DNA of 64,000 nucleotides from Longibacter sp051155795 (lineage in GTDB: Bacteria > Bacteroidota > Rhodothermia > Rhodothermales > Salinibacteraceae): positions 72,540-136,539 of the forward strand of contig NZ_DAXETW010000086.1 in assembly GCF_051155795.1 (NCBI RefSeq). Reading direction: 5' to 3'. Below are positions 17,462-27,060 of this stretch, in pieces. Positions within the stretch are counted from its first letter, which is position 1, and the number at the start of each line of letters is the position of its first letter. The notes beneath the pieces were generated by a model. That model was not told the DNA's origin and ran no database searches. It saw only the letters and a program-made list of their open reading frames with translations. The translations under genes were made by a program, and so were the position numbers.

Positions 17462-17613
17462 TATTCCGGGCGAACGCGTGCCAAAATCGCGATGACCGTT
17501 GCTTTGGACGGCGCGACGTGCCTTGGAGAGATGGCGTATCCAACGTTCGCGAAATGTCAGACGCGGCCGTTCCGTACGACTTCTCAGGGCACGGTCGCCT
17601 CTATGGGTGCTTC

Positions 17614-20502
17614 TCAAGGCGCACCGGGAAGTTCGTCCCCTTCCTCGAGCTTCGGCGATCCATCTCCTGCAACGGCCGTCCCCGTCGACGCGCCATCTCC
17701 GTGGGTGATCGCGGGCATGGCGGCCGCCGCGGGCCGATCCTCCGCCACCGCCGGATCAAGGCGCGGATCGTCCACGGTGGAAAGGTAGTCCCGGGCATCC
17801 GCGGGTGTCTTGATCTTCAAGTCGAAGTGTTTTTCGCCGTATTCGACCGCCTTCGCTCCGGACGGGTCGTCCAGCAGCGGAAGCAGAATCCGACTCATCG
17901 AATAGTCCACGAGGTTGTCTACGAACTCGATCGCGCTGGATCGTAGCGTCTGATCGTCGCTCGTCAGCCCGAGATAGGCATCGTACACGTCGCGTTGGTC
18001 GTACTGCAACCCGAGGAGACGGAAGGTCCGTTCCAGACTGCGCTTCCGCGCTTCTCGTACAGCCGATCGGTCGGCCGCACCGAGCACGTCCCGGTTGGTG
18101 CGCTGAAGCAGATGCAGGACCTGCCCGAGCGCGGCATACCGCTCGATTTCGCGCCGGACCGCACGTGCGATTTCTTCCGTCGAGAACGATCCATACCCCG
18201 ATGCGTGGAGGCGACTCAGCGCGCGCACAATCGCGTGCTGAACGGGCACGGGGACGTCCGGCAGCGCAGCCACCAGCACCGTCATCGCCAGATCGTTCTG
18301 CAGGTCGGTCAGGATCCGTGGCACTTGAACGCGAACGTCCATGTTTACCCGGGCGTCTACCATCACGTCGTAAAGCGTCCCGAGAATTCGATCACCGAAA
18401 AGAGCCAACGCCTCCCGGGCCGCTTCTTCAAACCGCTCCTGCTTCAGGCGGACGAGGAGGGGATGAACGAACGCCCGCTCCCCACTCCGCCCGGCCGCCT
18501 GAATCGCGCCTTCGACGACCTGATCCGACGGATCGAATAGAAGCGCGTGTAGCATCTCGATGCGATAGGGCCGGTCGATCACGCCCAGAATGCGCGCGAC
18601 GTGCGTCCGGGCATCTTCGCCTGCTGCCCCCGGCACCTCCATCAGATGCCGAAGCGTTGCCTCGGTGATCAAGCGATACGTTTCCGGGCTGCCTTCCTCC
18701 GCGATCAGGCCGACAGCCGCTGCCCGAATGCGGACGTCGTCGTGTGCGAGGGCCTCCTTCAGCCGCTCGATCCGCTCCCCGCTCTGACAGTACAGGTACC
18801 GCGCTGCCTCGAGTTGAACATCCGGGTCCGGATCCGTCAGTGCTTCCACAATCTCGGCACCGAGACCCTCGACGGTACGCACGCGGAGAACACGAATGGC
18901 GTGGGCGCGGACTTCGGAAGAGTGATGATCAAAAAGGCACACGAGCGCGTCGACCGGCACCGTCTCCTCCCCTTCTTCAAGCTGCGTCAGCGCCGCGAGC
19001 GTTTCTCGCTCACTTCGGCTGCAGAGCGACTCAAGCAGTTCGTCCAGCGTTTCCGAGACACGGGCTTCCGCCTCGTCAGTCGAATCGTTTTCCTCCTGCC
19101 GGCGAAGACGTTTCCGAAACTCATCCACATAGGATCGCCGGGCCAGGTAGGCGATGGTGCCCCAGCCCATGATAAGCACAGCAACCACGCCCCCGAGATC
19201 GGCGGTCGAAAAGCCGAGGACGGCGGTGAAGAGCAGCAGGAGGCCGCCCGCCACTCCCTGCGCGCCCTGATCCACGAACAGATCGACGAACACCTTCACC
19301 TTTTTCTTCTTCTGTAGTGACACGGGGACGAACAGCAGCTCACGACCCGTCTTGTCGATGCTATGCTTGAGCGTCTGGTCGGCCCCTCGCAGGGCCACGC
19401 CGGCGACGAGACCTGGGACTAGGACCATCGCAATTGTGCCACCCGCGAGGGCCAGCGGAAGAACGGAGAGCGCGCCCCCGATACCCAGGACCCGGATGAG
19501 TCGGGGCGCGATGAGAAACTGAACAACCAGCGCGACCAGGCTCACGCGACCGTAAAACCGACCCATGAAGGACGTCAGGGCGTCCTCGGCGGCAAAGGCC
19601 TGGGCGGCTACGGTCTTAAACTGAAAATCGACGAACGTGGAGGTCACCACCATGATGGCGATCACCCCGACGATGAGTCGTAGGTGCCGCGAGTTACGAA
19701 TGATACTCCAGGCTTCCCAGCTGCCGGAGGGACGCGCCGCCATCTGTGTCGACGCTTCATGCTCTTCCGCCGTGTGCGTCGCCTCCTCCGGGTCCGGCTC
19801 GCCATCGTTGACGGCAACGGCCCGCGTCGATTCATCCCTGTCACCGTCGACGGCTGTGGCGGACGAGGGGTACGTACCGCCATCGACCGTCCCCCCGCGA
19901 TGGCGATGTCGTGCCCGAATCCACCGGCTCAGCACAACCGACCCGACCAGCAGGAAGGAGGCGACGAACAGCAACGTACGGCTGTGGATTTCCGCGACAT
20001 TGACGAGAAGACCCGTCATCTCCCCGCCGGCGACGGCGCCGAGAATAGCACCTGCGCTCAGCACCGTGAAGACCCGCTTCGCCTGGGAGGCGCCGAAAAT
20101 GGCGTTTGCGAGCAGCCAGAACTGCGACGTGACGAGCAGACTGAAAATGCTCACCCACGCATAGAGAAGATACGGGACCCACGAGGCCTCCGTCGTCAAC
20201 AGCCAGTACAGTCCGACCAGATTAGCTGCAAGAAACAGCGTCACCCCGTCGACGAGCCGGCCAATCCGCATGGTCTGACCGACCCGAGTATGCAGGATAA
20301 CGACCGGTACGACAAGCACCGTCGTCAGAATGAACACATACGGCAGTTCTTCCGGCCCGCGTCCCGCCAGAAACAGGCTGTCCCGCACCGGCTTCAGCAG
20401 GTACAGGATGATCAGCAGGAGGAAGTGATAGGCGGCCATGAGCAGCGCCATTTCCCTCTCACCCTTCTGGAGGCCCAGCAATGATGCGAGAAGGCGTGCC
20501 AT
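17614..20502 (-). CDS. NTT/ATP-ADP translocase-like transporter with C-terminal HEAT repeats
   Basis: 962 residues. The N-terminal 440 residues have about twelve membrane helices starting LLMAAYHFLLLIILYLLKPVRDSLFL, with an Asp/Glu-rich cytoplasmic loop (about 200-265) between helices six and seven. HSIDKTGRELLFVPVSLQKKKKVKVFVD followed by a GAQGVAGG-type helix matches the conserved TKYSLFDPTKE/K-x-K-x-K region of the nucleotide transporter (NTT) family. From about residue 480 the protein is helical and HEAT-like (ALVCLFDHHSSEVRAHAIRVL; ALTDPDPDVQLEAARYL). NTT proteins exchange ATP/ADP or import nucleotides; free-living bacterial HEAT-fused versions are uncharacterised as far as I know. Follows the kinase-like lipoprotein and Omp85 genes on the same strand. 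Confidence 0.75.
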   Translation of the reverse strand: MARLLASLLGLQKGEREMALLMAAYHFLLLIILYLLKPVRDSLFLAGRGPEELPYVFILTTVLVVPVVILHTRVGQTMRIGRLVDGVTLFLAANLVGLYWLLTTEASWVPYLLYAWVSIFSLLVTSQFWLLANAIFGASQAKRVFTVLSAGAILGAVAGGEMTGLLVNVAEIHSRTLLFVASFLLVGSVVLSRWIRARHRHRGGTVDGGTYPSSATAVDGDRDESTRAVAVNDGEPDPEEATHTAEEHEASTQMAARPSGSWEAWSIIRNSRHLRLIVGVIAIMVVTSTFVDFQFKTVAAQAFAAEDALTSFMGRFYGRVSLVALVVQFLIAPRLIRVLGIGGALSVLPLALAGGTIAMVLVPGLVAGVALRGADQTLKHSIDKTGRELLFVPVSLQKKKKVKVFVDLFVDQGAQGVAGGLLLLFTAVLGFSTADLGGVVAVLIMGWGTIAYLARRSYVDEFRKRLRRQEENDSTDEAEARVSETLDELLESLCSRSERETLAALTQLEEGEETVPVDALVCLFDHHSSEVRAHAIRVLRVRTVEGLGAEIVEALTDPDPDVQLEAARYLYCQSGERIERLKEALAHDDVRIRAAAVGLIAEEGSPETYRLITEATLRHLMEVPGAAGEDARTHVARILGVIDRPYRIEMLHALLFDPSDQVVEGAIQAAGRSGERAFVHPLLVRLKQERFEEAAREALALFGDRILGTLYDVMVDARVNMDVRVQVPRILTDLQNDLAMTVLVAALPDVPVPVQHAIVRALSRLHASGYGSFSTEEIARAVRREIERYAALGQVLHLLQRTNRDVLGAADRSAVREARKRSLERTFRLLGLQYDQRDVYDAYLGLTSDDQTLRSSAIEFVDNLVDYSMSRILLPLLDDPSGAKAVEYGEKHFDLKIKTPADARDYLSTVDDPRLDPAVAEDRPAAAAMPAITHGDGASTGTAVAGDGSPKLEEGDELPGAP

Positions 20503-20621
20503 AGTGTGGAGCGGGAGTCGGCCGAGACGAAGAGTCGCTGCTTGAAGTCAATCCAACGAGGGCGTTGCAGGAAAAGGTTTCCCACGTGCGTGACGAAGCG
20601 GTCTCGTGGCGGGGCCTGCCG

Positions 20622-22436
20622 CTACTGCCGCTCGATGCCGACCACCCGGACTGCGTCCGGCTCGATGTCTGCGCGGTCAAACACGGATCGAACGTTCGGC
20701 GGCGGTGCGGGAGATGAGGGAACGTACACGTAGATGTCGACGGGCGGCGGCCGGACGATGTCGCACGCGTACACCGGCTGAATCTCGACCTTGACGACAC
20801 GTCGATTCGGGCCGTTCGCCCCCTTGTCGTCCAGCCAGTCCACCATCGATCGGCTATCAGCCCGCAGAGGAACGACCGGCTCCGTCGCCTCCCCCTGCGC
20901 GATCACACGCTCGCTGTGCCGGAGGCGGTACCGGTACGATGTGCCGGCCGATTCGTGCAGACCGCCGTCGACGGACAGGTCGCTGAACCGAAGCATCGGC
21001 CCCTCTGCCGTTGTCAGGGCGAGCCGGAACCGGTCAAGCGGAGCCACACGGTGAAACCAGTACCGGCCCGTCATGTCGCGACGTTCGGCCAGGATGCGGA
21101 GCAGGTAGTCTTCCGCCTCCGGATTCGACATCTCCGCCGCATCGACGACCGCATCGAGATCCGCGTCGCTGAAGGCCATTACCTGCTTCGCGCCCCAGAA
21201 GGCATCGCGGCGCGTGAGTTTCTCGAACGCAGGATTCGGATACGTGGGGACCCACCGGCCCGGTTTAAATACGTCGGACCGCCAGTACCCCACGGACGGA
21301 TACTGCGCCGTGCCGTCCTCATCCCACCACCAGAACGGAAACAATCCTCCGCTGACCAGGGCGAGCGGAATGAGGCGATGATCGATCATATACGCCTGCC
21401 CGTGGATCGGGCGGTGCGGTGCACCGGTGTTCGCACCAAGCGTGGAGCTCATATCCTGAACGTAGTGCTTAATGTACTCCTGGTCCGTGTAAACGGCCAG
21501 CGTATTTGCTGCCCGTCGATCCGTATCGTTCAGCCAGGCGCTCAGCACCCGCAGACCGCGAAGCTCGCGACGATCCTCGTGCCGGACCCGGTCGTTCGGA
21601 TCGTCCCCCCGTCGACCACGAAAATTCCACGGCCCCAGCACCTGCCCGTCGACAAAGCGGCTCGCCATCACCCGGATCTTCCCATCGGCACGGCGCGGCT
21701 GGCCCTCGAGCACGGACTGGACGTCGTCCGGACGCATCGGTCGCCGGTCGTTTCCGTCCCGAACCGTCGCTTCCTCGCCGATCTGGATTTGATCCGGATG
21801 GAAATAAGCGATGGTGTTTTCCGGGACGTGATAGCCGGCCGCATGGAAGATCTTTGTCGCGATCACCTCGGCGGAAGAAGCCAGCTCCGGGTAGGCGGGC
21901 TTGTCGAACTTGAGCAGGTAGCGGACGCCTCGCGCGTCCTCGATGAAGAATCCGGACGCCGCGCCGACGGATTTTCCACGCCAGATCGTCCACGTCCCGG
22001 TCGTGTCAGGGCCGGCGTCCGGTCGACCGTCCGTATTCGGTCCAACCGCGAGTTCGTCCGGGCCCATGGGCCGGTAGTAGTGCCGCGGCTCCCACCAGCT
22101 GGATCGCGGTGGCTCATCGAAGACATTGACATTCACCGCTTCTCTCTCCCCGTCCGTCACGCCGGCCAGCGCGCCGATTTTCCGTCCTGTCCATGCCAGG
22201 TTGAGCGGCTTCTTGACCTGATGGAAGAGCGTCAGATCGACGCGATCCCAGTAAAAGTTCTGCTCGATTTCCCGGGGTTCAGGAATTGGGCGGCGATCGG
22301 GATCTTCCGTCTTGACCGGGCCGAGCGTGTACGGTCTCGACGAGCCGCAGCCACTCGCGGCGGCCGCAACGAGGACCAGCACGAGAAGCCAGCGGCCCGG
22401 TCCTACCGACAGGCGGGGAAGGAGCGAAGAAGCCAT
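20622..22436 (-). CDS. Lipoprotein with HipA/PI4K-like kinase motifs
   Basis: 604 residues with a signal peptide and lipobox (AAASGC, C30). Inside an otherwise unfamiliar sequence I see an ordered set of atypical-kinase marks: VRYLLKFDKP with K176 (ATP-lysine position), ELASSAEVIATKIFHAAGYHVPE with E190 (helix C position), WLNDTDRRAAN with D306 and N311 spaced as in the PI4K type II NTDRGxDN catalytic loop, and HYVQDMSSTLG with D328 at the metal-binding position. HipA, FAM20 and PI4K-II kinases share this plan. If folded so, it would be an envelope-anchored kinase. A C-terminal third of about 150 residues is beta-rich and unassigned. It sits between an Omp85 barrel gene and an NTT transporter gene, with gaps of 75 and 119 bases. 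I infer the function; no match was searched. Confidence 0.6.
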   Translation of the reverse strand: MASSLLPRLSVGPGRWLLVLVLVAAAASGCGSSRPYTLGPVKTEDPDRRPIPEPREIEQNFYWDRVDLTLFHQVKKPLNLAWTGRKIGALAGVTDGEREAVNVNVFDEPPRSSWWEPRHYYRPMGPDELAVGPNTDGRPDAGPDTTGTWTIWRGKSVGAASGFFIEDARGVRYLLKFDKPAYPELASSAEVIATKIFHAAGYHVPENTIAYFHPDQIQIGEEATVRDGNDRRPMRPDDVQSVLEGQPRRADGKIRVMASRFVDGQVLGPWNFRGRRGDDPNDRVRHEDRRELRGLRVLSAWLNDTDRRAANTLAVYTDQEYIKHYVQDMSSTLGANTGAPHRPIHGQAYMIDHRLIPLALVSGGLFPFWWWDEDGTAQYPSVGYWRSDVFKPGRWVPTYPNPAFEKLTRRDAFWGAKQVMAFSDADLDAVVDAAEMSNPEAEDYLLRILAERRDMTGRYWFHRVAPLDRFRLALTTAEGPMLRFSDLSVDGGLHESAGTSYRYRLRHSERVIAQGEATEPVVPLRADSRSMVDWLDDKGANGPNRRVVKVEIQPVYACDIVRPPPVDIYVYVPSSPAPPPNVRSVFDRADIEPDAVRVVGIERQ

Positions 22437-22511
22437 AAACGGAGTTGCGGATAAGAAGAACGTTGGAGCGCGGCAATGCTCGACACCCCGGACCGGGGAT
22501 TGACGAAGCGA

Positions 22512-23867
22512 TCAGAACATTTGATTGACGGTCAGGATCGTTCGAAGGCCCTCCTCCCCGGTGGCGACTTCGAAACGAAACGCGAGGCGTCCTCCACGGA
22601 TAACGCGAACGCCGCCCCCGTAACTGTAGTGGAACCGGTCGACGGCGATGCCTTCGAACTCGTTAAAGACCTGACCAGCGTCGACGAAAGCAACGGCATC
22701 CATTCGATTCCAGATTGGATACTGGTACTCCGCGTTTGCCACGAGGGCGCCTTCCTCGACGTATCGTTCGAAGACCAGGCTACGTACTGTCGTCTGCCCC
22801 CCGATGCCTGGCAGGCGAAAGAACGGGACGGCCGCGCCGCCGCGGGCGGGCTCCACTTTTTCCATCCGTACCCGCAGGGCAAGACGGCGTGTCGACGGAA
22901 GGAACGGGAGCGGAAGATACTGCTGGATTTCCGCGGCGTAGCCGACGTACCGGAAGGTGCCCCGACTGAGGTCTTCGGTCGCCTCCCCCTCCAGGCGAAC
23001 GCGCGTTCCTCGGACGATGCGCTGCTGCTCGCGCGCGGTTCGGTCAATCGTCCACCCGGTGCGGGCCGTCAGCAAAGCGGTTGCGCGGCCCACGCCTGGC
23101 AGCGACACCGGCAGGCGGTCCCCCAGGTCTCCGTCGGCCCGTTTGTTGAACGTGCGCGAGGCCTCCACCTCGACGTCTCCAACCAACCGTTCCAATGGTT
23201 TCAACGTGAGGGTTGCACGCCCGGATAGCTGCCGCGTGAAGTATCTCGTTTCATCCCGTCGATCGGCCCGGTTCCCGCGGAGAAAATACCGCCGCTCGGG
23301 GTTGGTCAAAAACGTGGCGTTCACCGTAAGGGTCGTGTGCGGTCCGAAGACCGGACCAAAGCGATAGTCGAGGTCCACCTCGTACCGGCTTCGTGACCCG
23401 TAGATGAACGACAAACGGGCGTCGTGCCCGAGGCCCCAGAGGTCGTGGTCAAACACGGCGACACCGCCCTGGACACCCACGGGCCCGCCGAGTTCGACGA
23501 GCGGGAGCACGCCTTGCACCGGGGCACGCGGCTCGAACAAGGCCGGGTATTCGCGCTCAAGGTACTTCACGCCCCATCCGATGGGCCGCGTCACGCCGTA
23601 GACGAGGTATGACGGCGCCGCCAGCGCGTGGGCCCAGACGCTTCGACTGGAGCGGTAGGGCACCGCGTTCGGATGCTGCGATTTCGACGACGAATCGGCC
23701 TCGACGACGTCGGCCGTGTCGCGAGCGGGAACCGTCGTCTGCGCGACCGTGGCATCAACCGTAAAAACGAGCAGCAACAGAATAAGCAGGCTGACCGTGC
23801 GCAGGCGCAACGACGAAAGCTCCACCAGAGGCGTCAGGCGGGCGACTCGGTCAAAACCGGGACGCAT
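22512..23867 (-). CDS. Omp85/BamA-TamA family outer-membrane barrel protein
   Basis: About 451 residues from ATG 23867; the frame runs 82 codons further upstream without signal character. A signal peptide is seen (LRTVSLLILLLLVFTVDATVAQ). The mature protein is a run of amphipathic beta strands ending in aromatic F (TILTVNQMF), with an Omp85-type C-terminus: LFERYVEEGALVANAEYQYPIW, FVDAGQVFNEFEG, YGGGVRVIRGGRLAFRFEVATG and a VRSLVF block. No POTRA repeats are evident in the roughly 90 residues before the barrel, so it is a short surface-antigen type. First gene of a minus-strand group with the kinase-like lipoprotein. It may move or anchor that lipoprotein at the surface. Confidence 0.75.
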   Translation of the reverse strand: MRPGFDRVARLTPLVELSSLRLRTVSLLILLLLVFTVDATVAQTTVPARDTADVVEADSSSKSQHPNAVPYRSSRSVWAHALAAPSYLVYGVTRPIGWGVKYLEREYPALFEPRAPVQGVLPLVELGGPVGVQGGVAVFDHDLWGLGHDARLSFIYGSRSRYEVDLDYRFGPVFGPHTTLTVNATFLTNPERRYFLRGNRADRRDETRYFTRQLSGRATLTLKPLERLVGDVEVEASRTFNKRADGDLGDRLPVSLPGVGRATALLTARTGWTIDRTAREQQRIVRGTRVRLEGEATEDLSRGTFRYVGYAAEIQQYLPLPFLPSTRRLALRVRMEKVEPARGGAAVPFFRLPGIGGQTTVRSLVFERYVEEGALVANAEYQYPIWNRMDAVAFVDAGQVFNEFEGIAVDRFHYSYGGGVRVIRGGRLAFRFEVATGEEGLRTILTVNQMF

Positions 23868-24069
23868 CGCGACGGGGCGGAACGCCGAGGGGAGGCTTGG
23901 TTGCACGGGGAAAAACGAGACAAGTATGGTTGAAACCCGGAACGGTCGGTATCTGCATCGGTGCGTACAGCCGAAGTTCCCAGCGTTACAACGCTTGGAC
24001 GTCCCGGCCCCCGTACCGACCCGCCGCGCCTGCGTAACGACCGATTGATATACCGAACCATCACCGTAT

Positions 24070-24690
24070 ATGTCCTCCTCCGCTGTACCGCCCAACCCCG
24101 GTGAACTCCTCAACCGATTCGCCGAGCGTCACTGGAACTTGGCCGCTCGCCATGCCTGGCGCATGTACAACGAGCGGGGCCGCGGGGCAGTCGTCTTTCG
24201 CTCGAATGCAGACGGAGAACGCGGACGCAAGCTCCCGCTGAATTACCTCACCTTCAAAGCGTCGAAGGAGGAAACGATGGGTACGCAACTGGAGATCGTG
24301 CGCCACCTGATCGATACCTACGACCCCGAAAAGGAGGCCGTACTCGCTATTAACTTTCGGGACGGTACCACGGTCGTCGATGTATACAAGAAAGAGCCTG
24401 CCCCGCCCGACTGCGCCGTTCAGAACGGCCACTCCAACGAACCCGCACGGGATGCAGCCGATACGGACATGGTCGACTCGCCCGACGAGATCGAAGAGGT
24501 GAATGATCCCGACGGTGCTCGGGGCGACGGGGCGGCCGGCGACGAGCCGGGATTCGACGATCAGGGCAACCCCCTCCCTCCCGACGCGCCGAACAACGGC
24601 CCGGAGGATGAACCCGGCGGCGGCGATGACGACCACCCCGACCTGCCCGACTTCCTCGGCGACGACCCCGACGGCGGCGCGCTCGCCTGA
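24070..24690 (+). CDS. Hypothetical protein with highly acidic C-terminal tail
   Basis: 206 residues, two halves. Residues 1-115 look folded (NRFAERHWNLAARHAWRMYNERGRGAVVF ... EIVRHLIDTYDPEKEAVLAINFRDGTTVVDVYKKE) with mixed helices and strands. Residues 116-206 are a disordered Asp/Glu/Pro/Gly tail (DDDHPDLPDFLGDD). No family recognised. The gene is divergent from the Omp85 gene (about 200 bases) and precedes groES by 280 bases. The tail could reflect halophilic adaptation or a histone/nucleic-acid mimic; neither can be shown here. Confidence 0.6.
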   Translation: MSSSAVPPNPGELLNRFAERHWNLAARHAWRMYNERGRGAVVFRSNADGERGRKLPLNYLTFKASKEETMGTQLEIVRHLIDTYDPEKEAVLAINFRDGTTVVDVYKKEPAPPDCAVQNGHSNEPARDAADTDMVDSPDEIEEVNDPDGARGDGAAGDEPGFDDQGNPLPPDAPNNGPEDEPGGGDDDHPDLPDFLGDDPDGGALA

Positions 24691-24970
24691 CCGTCGTCGC
24701 ACGGCGTTGCGCCCGTCCCTGCTCTGCCATATCTGACAGGGGACGGCCGACCCGGGGCTGCCACACCGACCGACGATTCTGCCGTTTCGTCCGCCCCTCC
24801 CGGCGGATGAGACGGCTTTTCTATGCTTTGTGAAGAAATATTGGGTGGGCCGACTCTCTGGATCGGTTGGGTACGCCGTTTGTGTGGGCGCCGAATCGCA
24901 ACGGCAGCGGACGGTCTCCGGCTGTTGCATGACCTATCCCCTGTGGTTTCATCAATGATCGAACCGAAGA

Positions 24971-25261
24971 ATGGCAACGTTCAAACCTCTATCTGACCGC
25001 GTGGCTGTTCGCCCCGCACCGGCCGACGAAAAAACAGCGGGCGGCCTCTTCATTCCCGATACCGCCAAGGAAAAGCCGAAGCGCGGAACCATCCTCGCGG
25101 TGGGCCCCGGACGTTTCGAAAACGGCAACCAGATCGCTATGGATGTGAAGGAAGGTGACGACGTATTGTATGGTTCGTACGCCGGCACCGAGATCACGAT
25201 CGACGGCGAAGACATTCTAATCATGCGCGAGACGGATCTGCTCGGTCGTATCGACGACTAG
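24971..25261 (+). CDS. groES: Co-chaperonin GroES
   Basis: 96 residues, the standard length. It starts FKPLSDRVAVRPAPADEKTAGGLFIPDTAKEKP, where the mobile loop (TAGGLFIP) binds GroEL, and has VGPGRFENG and the terminal LLGRIDD. It caps the GroEL folding chamber. groEL follows 93 bases downstream, so the two form the usual operon. I looked upstream for a CIRCE element (TTAGCACTC-N9-GAGTGCTAA) and saw none; the only A+T-rich promoter-like stretch is around 24816-24845. Confidence 0.97.
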   Translation: MATFKPLSDRVAVRPAPADEKTAGGLFIPDTAKEKPKRGTILAVGPGRFENGNQIAMDVKEGDDVLYGSYAGTEITIDGEDILIMRETDLLGRIDD

Positions 25262-25354
25262 TCCGCTCGCGCCGCCCGCCCATCGGGCCATCCCTTCTGC
25301 ATTCCGGATCCGCTCCCGCGGCCACCTACTCATTTAACCTGATAGCCTGATCCC

Positions 25355-26980
25355 ATGTCGAAGCAGATTCTGTTCGATGCACCGGCGCGTGAAGCCCTCA
25401 AACGGGGCGTCGACACGCTCGCCAATGCGGTAAAAGTAACGCTCGGCCCCAAAGGCCGGAATGTGATTCTCGAAAAGTCGTTCGGCTCACCCACGATCAC
25501 GAAAGATGGTGTGACCGTGGCCAAGGAGATCGAACTGGAAAATCGCATCGAGAACATCGGTGCACAGATGGTCAAGGAGGTGGCCTCCAAGACGTCCGAC
25601 GTTGCCGGCGACGGCACGACCACGGCAACCGTCCTCGCGCAGGCGATCATCAACACCGGCCTGAAGAACGTCACGGCCGGCGCGAACCCGATGGACCTGA
25701 AGCGGGGCATCGACGCGGCGGTCCGAGCCATCGTCGCCGACCTGCACGCCCACTCGCGCGACATCTCCGGGAAGAACGAAATCGCGCAGGTCGCGATGAT
25801 CTCGGCGAATAACGACGTTGAGATCGGCGACCTGATTGCCGACGCGTTCGACCGGGTTGGAAAGGACGGCGTGATCACCGTTGAGGAGGCGAAAGGCCTC
25901 GAGACCCACCTGGACGTCGTGGAAGGCATGCAGTTCGACCGCGGCTATCTCTCTCCGTACTTCGTGACAAACTCGGAGGACATGGAGGTCATCCTCGAGG
26001 ATGCTGCTATCCTGATCGTGGAGAAGAAGATCTCTGCGATGAAAGACCTCCTTCCGATTCTGGAGAAAGTCGCCCAGTCCGACCAGCCGCTTCTCATCAT
26101 TGCCGAGAACATCGAGGGCGAAGCGCTAGCCACGCTGGTCGTCAACCGGCTGCGCGGTACGCTTAAAGTGGCTGCGGTGAAGGCCCCCGGCTTCGGCGAT
26201 CGCCGAAAGGCCATGCTCGAGGACATCGCCGTGCTGACCGGTGGAACGGTCATCTCGGAAGAGAAGGGCTACCGACTGGAAAATGCCACGCTCGGATACC
26301 TCGGATCGACCAAGCGGATCGTCATTACGAAGGACACCACGACCCTCGTGGACGGCGCCGGGGAGCCAGAGCAGATCACCGGCCGGATCAGCCAGCTTAA
26401 GCAGCAGATTGAGGCCTCTACCTCGGACTACGACCGTGAGAAGTTGCAGGAACGCCTGGCCAAGCTCTCCGGCGGTGTCGCGGTTCTCAAAGTCGGCGCC
26501 GCAACCGAGCCGGAGATGAAGGAAACGAAGGCGCGCGTCGAAGATGCCCTCCACGCCACCCGCGCAGCGGTGGAAGAAGGGGTTCTGGCCGGCGGCGGAA
26601 TCGCGTATCTCCGGTCGCTCGGTGCCCTGGATGATCTGGACGTTGAAAACGCGGACCAGCAGACGGGGGTCGACATCGTCCGCAGAGCACTCGAAGCCCC
26701 GCTCCGCCAGATCGCGGAGAACGCCGGGTTCGAAGGATCCATCGTCGTCCAGAATGTGCTGGAGGGCAAGGATGACTACGGTTTCAACGCCCGGACCGAT
26801 ACGTACGGCAACCTGCTATCGGAGGGCGTGATCGATCCGACGAAGGTCACGCGGTCTGCCCTCGAAAACGCCGCGTCGATTGCCAGTTTGCTGCTGACGA
26901 CGGAGTCGATCGTGGCACGTATTCCGTCAAAGAACAAGAACGACGGTGGCGGCATGGGCGATTTCGACATGGACTTCTAA
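25355..26980 (+). CDS. groEL: Chaperonin GroEL
   Basis: 541 residues, full length for a group I chaperonin. Visible blocks are VTLGPKGRNVILEKSFGSPTITKDGV, the ATP site DGTTTATVLAQAI, the apical-domain IAENIEGEALATLVVN and the signature AAVEEGVLAGGG. The C-terminus is a short GGGMGDFDMDF rather than a long GGM repeat. It forms the double-ring folding chamber with GroES. Followed by a strong terminator. Only this copy is in the window. Confidence 0.97.
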   Translation: MSKQILFDAPAREALKRGVDTLANAVKVTLGPKGRNVILEKSFGSPTITKDGVTVAKEIELENRIENIGAQMVKEVASKTSDVAGDGTTTATVLAQAIINTGLKNVTAGANPMDLKRGIDAAVRAIVADLHAHSRDISGKNEIAQVAMISANNDVEIGDLIADAFDRVGKDGVITVEEAKGLETHLDVVEGMQFDRGYLSPYFVTNSEDMEVILEDAAILIVEKKISAMKDLLPILEKVAQSDQPLLIIAENIEGEALATLVVNRLRGTLKVAAVKAPGFGDRRKAMLEDIAVLTGGTVISEEKGYRLENATLGYLGSTKRIVITKDTTTLVDGAGEPEQITGRISQLKQQIEASTSDYDREKLQERLAKLSGGVAVLKVGAATEPEMKETKARVEDALHATRAAVEEGVLAGGGIAYLRSLGALDDLDVENADQQTGVDIVRRALEAPLRQIAENAGFEGSIVVQNVLEGKDDYGFNARTDTYGNLLSEGVIDPTKVTRSALENAASIASLLLTTESIVARIPSKNKNDGGGMGDFDMDF

Positions 26981-27026
26981 GTCCATCGTCTGAAGCCGTT
27001 GTCCGCCAAATCAGGCGGGAAGGAAG

Positions 27027-27059
27027 CGGGGCGATGTCTTCGGACGACGCCCCGTTTTT
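27027..27059 (+). terminator. groESL terminator
   Basis: CGGGGCG (27027-27033) pairs with CGCCCCG (27048-27054); an inner GTC/GAC helix closes a TTCG tetraloop; TTTTT follows at 27055-27059. A textbook intrinsic terminator 47 bases after the groEL stop. Confidence 0.92.
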
Positions 27060-27060
27060 C

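Noticed and set aside
17250..17543. Minus-strand frame upstream of the S24 repressor
   Set aside because: No family features; it overlaps the predicted promoter and leader hairpin, so it is more likely leader sequence.
24691..24970. CIRCE heat-shock operator before groES
   Set aside because: TTAGCACTC-N9-GAGTGCTAA was looked for and not found, nor a close variant.
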